This document shows positions 59,341 to 64,000 of a stretch of 64,000 nt of DNA, in pieces (the stretch's first letter is position 1; every line of letters starts with the position of its first letter). The translations under genes were made by a program, and so were the position numbers. The stretch lies in contig CM060990.1 in NCBI GenBank assembly GCA_030765065.1, positions 281,693,341-281,757,340 of the forward strand, in the 5' to 3' direction. Origin of the DNA: Deroplatys truncata (lineage: Eukaryota > Arthropoda > Insecta > Mantodea > Mantidae). A model generated the notes under the pieces. That model saw nothing but the letters and a program-made list of their open reading frames with translations. It made no database searches and had not been told where the DNA came from.

Positions 59341-59349
59341 CCATGTCTA

Positions 59350-59357
59350 TTGAAGAT
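59350..59357. repeat. Right 8-bp TSD of the hAT-like element
   Basis: TTGAAGAT, an exact copy of 51069-51076. Confidence 0.85.
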
Positions 59358-59666
59358 TACCAACGCCAAGAAAAAAAGTTTACGTGTGATAAATATTGTG
59401 ACAATGTAATTTATGCATACAATATTATTGTATTTCTTGACCATTCCATTCACCTCATAAATACTTGTTTAAATAATAATGTAATATCTTTAGACATTGA
59501 TGGTGTAGGGAATCTAAAACGACTATTGCCCTATATTGAAACACACTTGAATATTTTAAACGAATTCTACAAGTCAGGAGCATCTAGTTTTTCAGGGAGT
59601 AGTAGGGGAGAAGGAAAATGCTTGAAATGTATGCTAAAGTCAATAAAAGAGTGTTTTAGTATATGA
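59350..59666 (+). pseudogene. Spliced viral-like gene, 3' part (continues 49948-51076)
   Basis: The frame entering at the TSD continues the frame that ends at the left TSD. It encodes about 103 residues, a helical, acidic-to-neutral tail with CDKYCDNVIYAYNIIVFLD, GNLKRLLPYIETHLNILNEF and KCLKCMLKSIKECF, ending TGA 59664-59666. It converges on the capsid gene, with 84 bp between the stops. The function is unknown; gene order suggests a viral early or regulatory gene. Confidence 0.5.
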
Positions 59667-59672
59667 ATTCAA

Positions 59673-59678
59673 TTTATT
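59673..59678 (-). terminator. Polyadenylation signal of the capsid gene
   Basis: AATAAA on the minus strand, about 73 nt after the capsid stop codon. Confidence 0.55.
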
Positions 59679-59750
59679 ACTCATAAAATTATCCTAGTAC
59701 AAACCTTCACAAAAAACCATACACCCATTTCCAAACACACATGGAGATAA

Positions 59751-60959
59751 TTATATGATTGTTTGCATCACATCAGAAAGAGGTTCGTAGGTAAATACTT
59801 TTCCACGTACAATCACGCAGTAAATTGACGTCTGGGCAGGGATATTTGCAGATGCTTGAATCTCGAGTCTGATGTTCACAGCTCCATTTATAACCTCCTC
59901 GGGTTGGTGAGAACAGTCTATTACGAATAAAGGTGCACGGTGAAGACAATCCTTTCTCTTCAAGAGGGAATAATTATCTATTTCATAATAGGAACTTTGA
60001 AATTTGCAGTACATTATATATAGTGAATCAAACCTTGAAATTTTAAAGTCCAATTTCAAATCATGGTAGGGGTAGCATTCACTGTTGAGGAATAGTCTCA
60101 AATTAGTAATATTGCAGTGATCAAACTCAGAACTGTTGTTTCTATAATCACCCAATCTTGCAGTCTGCGCACACACTATGATGAAGCGAGGTATCTCGAG
60201 CCTAGATGTTGTTGCTACATTCCACGTGAAAGATCTTTTCTGGGGTAAAGCAGGCTGGGTATGAAGATCCATGGATCGAAAGGCGAGTTGTAGATGACTA
60301 TCAGACTTGACAATTTTTAGAATGTAAACCCTTTCAGCATCTGAAAGACGAATTACAGGCATCCTCCATTCGATTCTAGTTAACTTTACATTACCTTCCT
60401 CTCTATTTGAAGTCTGGACACAATTTCTAGAATCTTTGGATGTTATGAGAACCAATTCAAACTTGCTGTTGAGGATAAGCTCCTTGTGGTCATCAGCAAA
60501 TCCTAGGAGCATCGACAGAGGTAATAAAGCATTGAAAGTCGCAGCATGCACTATATCAATTTCTTCACCAGGATAGACCCATCCTGCATTCAGCAATCGA
60601 TTCTACTCCATAGGGTTGAGAGCCGCATAATTTGGTATAGTTGTAATAATTCCAGGATTCCTTGTTCTGTCTATAGCTGTAGCATTCATATCTAGACGAA
60701 TCTCAATAAACATGAAGGCTATAGCATTATTAGTAAACTTCGCTGTAGTAGTAGGAGATCCATCAACCTTGGTGAGAGCACCTTTGATGTAGAGATAACT
60801 CTTGTTAGGTAGCGTATACAAATTTTCAGCTTGGCAGGGTATTCTAATTTCATCATTTACATCCAGAGTGGAGGTGTTGTACGGTAGAAAAACATGCTCC
60901 TCCTCCTTGGTGATCTTGTCATCAAAGGCTGGAACCTCTGTAACGTTTAAGATGTCCAT
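59751..60959 (-). pseudogene. Double-jelly-roll major capsid protein, one in-frame stop
   Basis: A 403-codon frame from ATG 60959 to the stop at 59751, interrupted only by TAG at 60605-60603. Recognisable family blocks are FLPYNTSTLDVNDEIRIPCQ near residue 27, LYIKGAL, AALNPME, DIVHAATFNALLPLSMLLGF, ELVLITSKDSRNCV, MDLHTQPALPQKRSFTWNV and PRFIIVCAQTARLGDYRNNS. The set matches the double-jelly-roll (hexon-like) proteins of arthropod Polinton/adintovirus-type elements, which build the icosahedral shell. One stop in 403 codons implies a fairly recent or weakly decayed copy. It is preceded by a small ORF whose TAA overlaps this ATG. Confidence 0.82.
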
Positions 60960-60964
60960 TATAG

Positions 60965-61115
60965 TAGTTTGTAGCCTAGCCTCTCGAGGAACTTGCGGTT
61001 AGCACGTGTTAACTCCTCGGTAGCTGGGGAAGTAGTATGCTTCAAACCTGCTATACGTCGTATATTACAGTATTTGATATAGCTTTTAAAATGTATTGCC
61101 TTTGTGCCTTATGTA
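60965..61115 (-). CDS. Small basic ORF directly upstream of the capsid gene
   Basis: After a TAA near 61116 the minus strand is open for about 49 codons. It reads IKYCNIRRIAGLKHTTSPAT and ends ANRKFLERLGYKLL, with a TAA whose last bases overlap the capsid ATG (TAATGG). It lacks an obvious ATG, overlaps the penton 3' end in another frame, and is rich in Arg/Lys. It may be a small core-type protein or a shifted tail of another frame. I do not recognise it. Confidence 0.35.
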
Positions 61116-61782
61116 GAGTCTTGTAGTGATAACCTCGTTCCTGAAGTTGATTGTCTTACCGTGTTGATCTACCATTCAAATAGTGATCTGATCTATATTG
61201 TCTGTGTCTATGACAGGTAAATATGTCGAGTTCCAAGGTTCCTGAGAGATGTGATAGGTTGGTGGAACAGATGGGAAAAACTTGTAGAGAGAATGTCCAT
61301 TTTTACCGTCAATGAAAGAGCCTGTTGTAATACTGCACTCCACACGTATGATACTCACTTTAAGTATATTTACAAGATCGTCAGATTCAAACACTTCTCC
61401 AGGAGGAATTATTTTAGTGTCGGTGAATCCTAGAAGTGAGCCAATAGATCTAGCTTTAGAAAATTCTGCTGTATATAGAAATTTAATTTCAGCCTTCATT
61501 GTATTATTATTAGACATTATAAAGAAGACATCATCATTCAATCCTAGTTTATCCTTTAGAAATGCATTGATATCGGCAATGTCGTAAGTTCCATGAGGAA
61601 TGACAATGGTTTGAGGTTTACCATTATGGATATAATGAAATCGATTATTACTTTCATCGACGTTAGGTATTGAATAGAATGTTTCAAAATTCAAGAGAGC
61701 AACCTCATAATGATCTGGAGGATCTAGCTGTGGAGGTGGGTTTAGATACGTCGAAGTAGCTCACTGTAACTGTATAACTCAT
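61086..61782 (-). pseudogene. Penton-like minor capsid protein, one stop and one frameshift
   Basis: The ATG at 61782 opens MSYTVTVSYFDV. A frameshift near 61750 leads into NPPPQLDPPDHYEVALLNFE and FYSIPNVDESNNRFHYI, then IVIPHGTYDIADINAFLKDK, GSLLGFTDTKIIPPG, KVSIIRVECSITTGSFIDGK and FPSVPPTYHISQEP. TGA at 61178-61176 precedes 29 more in-frame codons (VDQHGKTINFRNE...) that belong to the family's C-terminus. Proteins of this pattern accompany the capsid gene in insect Polinton/adintovirus elements. A single-jelly-roll vertex role is inferred from position and family. Confidence 0.68.
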
Positions 61783-61784
61783 CT

Positions 61785-62225
61785 TGACAATGTAGCATTG
61801 CAAGCACAAGTGCCCACAGATGACTGAATCGAAATTCTGGTATCTCTGTGTATTATATAAGATTTTAACACCTTATAGATATTTCTCAATCTCAGAAGGT
61901 GGTTTCAAATTACCAAACCTATCAGAGTAGTGTGGGATATCACCTTCTTTCCTTCAGCAACCTAGTGTGTTCCTTCATTAATAGAGGCATCGCGATTGGC
62001 TATAAGTCTCTCTTTGAAGTGAGCCTTTAAAGGTAGTTTTTCAATCATATATACTCCTCTAAAATAAGGAATTTTTACACGTTTGGCATAAACTTTGATG
62101 TCTACGATACTCAGGGCTTCCTCCGGTATGTTTACAATCCTCTTCCACAGTTTTTGGCTTCTTCTTTAAAACTTTGCCTTTAGATCCTCTATTTTTCAAG
62201 GTCCTGTCGATTTTAGATGCAGCGG
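61785..62225 (-). pseudogene. Adenain-like cysteine protease (C5 type), broken
   Basis: A basic lead (KIDRTLKNRGSKGKVLKKKP) is followed by IVNIPEEALSIVDIKVYAKR and KIPYFRGVYM. The catalytic-His block is INEGTH, with a TAG directly after His at 61964-61962 where the family has Trp. Frameshifts near 61945 lead to SDRFGNLKPPSEIEKYL, then another shift leads to RYQNFDSVICGHLCL with the catalytic Cys (61818). His, the FGNLKPP strand and CGHLCL together are diagnostic of the adenovirus-type maturation protease of Polintons/adintoviruses. The gene abuts the penton-like ATG. Confidence 0.72.
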
Positions 62226-62339
62226 CTCAAGACATCAGCGACATTACAGGTAAAAATCTCCTTTATTCTTCTTCTTACACCTTCTCTTTCGGAGTCCCTT
62301 TCCTCGGGCCTCCATCGCCTTGTTATACCTCGCAACGTC

Positions 62340-62833
62340 TGCTAAGTGCCTATCAGCAGCCTGTTTTATTGACTGCAGAGGCTATCAGAGCAGCACTGCC
62401 AGCTGTAGCGCATAAAGCAGCAATTATGGGATTGAGTGGTAAAAAATCCTCTTGTCTTCTTCTTTCTCTTTCCGCCTCCCACTGTAACCTTTCCCTTCAT
62501 GATTGCAGTTACTATCCTCGCCGCTACCCTTTCATCAAAAGTTGAAGCTGATGACTACACGCGTTTCCAGGTCTTCTCTGCAAGAATCTTATCCGCTAAT
62601 TGTCTTGAAACACTGTCCTTATGCTCAGCGTATGCGATGTCGTGCTGTTTGCAAGCTTCGTCTAATTGCTTAATTCACGGGTCTCCTCTTTTTAGACGTT
62701 TTTCCAATTTAGTGCCCGGACCACAATATCTACACCCGGGCAAGTGAGCTTCAAAGGGGAGTGAATTAATTATTGAATTAATAATTCTAGAGCCGCGTTT
62801 ATACCGCAACGACCTCTCTCTCTTAGCTCTCAT
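62340..62833 (-). pseudogene. Parvovirus-type phospholipase A2-domain protein, broken
   Basis: ATG 62833 opens MRAKRERSLRYKRGSRIINS. The calcium-loop motif YCGPGT lies at 62728-62711, and the catalytic HD of KQHDIAYAEHKD at 62644-62639. RIVTAIMKGKVTVGGGKRKK follows, then after a frameshift a hydrophobic segment IIAALCATAGSAALIASAVN. In-frame TGA (near 62680) and TAG (near 62563) interrupt it. The loop plus HDxAY pairing is that of the VP1-type PLA2 of parvoviruses, a domain also present in insect Polinton/adintovirus-like elements. There it is thought to help virions cross membranes. A TATA box sits 34 bp upstream of the ATG. Confidence 0.7.
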
Positions 62834-62916
62834 GATATGCTAATCGAGTAAGTGCATGCATTAGCCCTTTTATATTTTCCTTTGATGTCTAACCGAAACG
62901 TATCCACACGCTGCAA
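62834..62916. promoter_or_regulatory. Divergent promoter spacer between the PLA2 and ATPase genes
   Basis: 83 bp between the divergent ATGs. TATAAAAG reads on the minus strand at 62874-62867, and the overlapping A/T stretch TTTTATATTTT could serve the plus strand. Confidence 0.5.
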
Positions 62917-63714
62917 ATGAATTCAAGCATTAACTACTTTGTAATCGGTAATATTAATATAAACAGCGTGCATACTTTTTATAACTTAGTTGTTAACATT
63001 GAGCTTGTTAAGCAGCACTGCTGTCTACCTATCCAGGTATTAGACTTTGGAAGCGACTTTAGATGCGATCGTCATGGGAAGCTATTTCCATATAATGTCA
63101 GAGCTCTTATTTTAGGGAGTTCCAGTACAAGGAAAACAAATGTATTGCTCAAAATGCCACTCCATGAGAATGAACTACGCTTCGAAAAATTGTATATTTA
63201 TTCAAAGTATCTCTATCAACCAGAGTATCAATACCCAATTAAAGTACTTGGAAATGTCGACGGTATAGAAGTGAACATTTTCGACAACGGAAAAGATGTT
63301 TTGCATCCTTCTGAAGTCAAAGAAAATTCAATCTTTGTATTTGATGACGTCATTCCTGAAAAGCAGGAGAAGATAGAATCCTTTTATAGTATGAGTAGAC
63401 ATCGAAATGTCGACTCTGTATATCTTAGGCAATCTTATGCTAAAGTTCCAAAGCATTTAATTCGCTATAATACAAACATAATTATACTCTTCAGGCAAGA
63501 TAATTTAAACTTGAAGCATATTTACGAAGATTATGTAAATACCGACATCACCTATAATGAATTTAAAGATCTATGTAAGAGCGTTTAGGAGAGTGTATCA
63601 GAATGAGGGCTCTTTGTTGTGAAAGTTCCTGAATTTCACATGAATGATGGGCGATATAGGAACGGTTTTGATGTATATATTAAGCTGGATAAAAAAGAAA
63701 ATGCTCATTCATAG
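62917..63714 (+). pseudogene. FtsK/HerA-like packaging ATPase (A32 type), degenerate
   Basis: The frame is open for 223 codons, then continues in the same frame to 63714 through TAG 63586-63588 and TGA 63604-63606. The extension keeps the family ending NDGRYRNGFD. Walker A is GSSSTRKTN, with Arg (AGG) where the invariant Gly before Lys is expected. Walker B is IFVFDDV. SMSRHRNVDSVYLRQSYAKV and PKHLIRYNTN are the sensor/arginine regions typical of viral packaging ATPases of the Polinton/adintovirus class. This enzyme would pump DNA into the capsid; the Walker A change and C-terminal stops make activity unlikely. It is divergent from the capsid block. Confidence 0.8.
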
Positions 63715-63720
63715 TTAATC

Positions 63721-63987
63721 ATGAGCATCGACAGGTTAGGTTCCTAGAGAACTGCTCTAGCTAGAAGAGTGTTTGATAATTTTATCATAAATAGAGATGC
63801 CAAAAGAAACTATGAATTCAACAGTAAGAGACTGTGCAATATTCACGATCCTGAAGATAATCATGATGCATCCAATACCGGGCCCGGTATTTTAGGGGCC
63901 CGCAGAAAAAAATTGTTATCAAGACTATTAATGAATATAAAAATTAAAATATGGACAAATATAAATACAGAAATATGCATAAGATAA
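63721..63987 (+). pseudogene. Small viral gene downstream of the ATPase, early stop
   Basis: ATG 63721 lies 6 nt after the ATPase frame ends. It opens MSIDRLG, meets TAG at 63745-63747, then stays open to 63987 with VFDNFIINRDAKRNYEFNSK and RLCNIHDPEDNHDASNT. Genes starting MSIDxFG follow the ATPase in related insect elements as far as I recall; the function is unknown. The downstream part is A/T-rich and may have lost the proper end. Confidence 0.45.
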
Positions 63988-64000
63988 ATAGCAAAGTCTA

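Larger units (their letters stand above)
51077..59349. mobile_element. hAT-like element (8,273 bp) carrying a nested LINE
   Basis: The ends are TAGGGTTGGGTCGA and, inverted, TAGACATGGGGCGA (10 of 14 matches), with an exact 8-bp TSD; both are hAT hallmarks. Removing the element and one TSD rejoins an open reading frame across the site. Both subterminal regions are packed with GATTCATGAATCG-like motifs. Without the nested LINE it is about 3.4 kb and holds no transposase, so it is non-autonomous. Confidence 0.82.

Noticed and set aside
62174-62545. 123-codon plus-strand ORF, and the 62436-62747 ORF
   Set aside because: They are antisense shadows of the broken PLA2-like and protease genes on the minus strand and show no domain of their own.
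62340-62833. Densovirus (parvovirus) integration on the basis of the PLA2 motif
   Set aside because: The neighbours are DJR capsid, adenain-like protease and packaging ATPase genes. No parvoviral NS1 helicase or parvoviral VP core is seen.
59751-63714. Stop-codon readthrough or an altered genetic code to explain the in-frame stops
   Set aside because: Both TAG and TGA occur, frameshifts accompany them in neighbouring genes, and Walker A is also mutated. Ordinary decay is simpler.

Overview
This window looks like a repeat-rich stretch of an animal nuclear genome, most likely an insect. It carries mariner/Tc1, hAT, RNase H-bearing non-LTR and LTR retroelements, several tRNA-related SINE families, long satellites, and short introns with TATA/Inr-like promoters. 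I see no intact host protein-coding gene and no bacterial-type operon. The lineage cannot be fixed from the sequence alone.

Layout. 1-626: internally deleted mariner. 787-6732: nearly full-length non-LTR retrotransposon (gag, then endonuclease-RT-RNase H), with an 11-bp target-site duplication (TSD) and one 1-nt frameshift. 6781-7605: ORF1 of a second LINE, opening with a 2A-like NPGP motif. 7606-16560: degenerate satellite with a unit near 56 bp, invaded by a foldback MITE, a 2.4-kb TA-flanked DNA transposon (12097-14495) and a SINE. 17181-21548: remains of a GTF2IRD2-like hAT transposase (split by a SINE) and of two mariner-like transposases. 22-26 kb: copies of a long tRNA-related SINE and a hAT fragment. 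26.76-27.53 kb: decayed fragment of a viral double-jelly-roll capsid gene, part of which is tandemly repeated. 28.8-31.6 kb: A/C-rich minisatellite with SINEs, one having an inverted 5' half. 32764-36958: gag-only LTR retrotransposon with a Lys-type primer site. 37-43.6 kb: SINE copies, simple repeats and a 119-bp palindromic satellite.

The most interesting part is 48.6-64.0 kb: an endogenous Polinton/adintovirus-like element. On the minus strand are a parvovirus-type phospholipase A2-like gene (62833), an adenain-like cysteine protease, a penton-like minor capsid gene, a small basic ORF and a double-jelly-roll major capsid gene. On the plus strand, diverging from a shared TATA-bearing spacer, is a packaging ATPase followed by another small gene. 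A plus-strand gene with its own promoter and short introns (49.73-51.08 kb) converges on the capsid gene. Almost every member carries one to a few lesions, mostly in-frame stops, so I treat the block as a paleovirus. DNA polymerase B and integrase are not in the window.

The plus-strand gene is split by an 8,273-bp hAT-like element (51077-59349) with an 8-bp TSD. That element in turn holds a second, minus-strand copy of the 787-6732 LINE (52015-56839) with its own 11-bp TSD. The nesting gives a relative order: virus, then hAT, then LINE. A second, older capsid fragment near 27 kb shows that this virus lineage entered or spread in the genome more than once.
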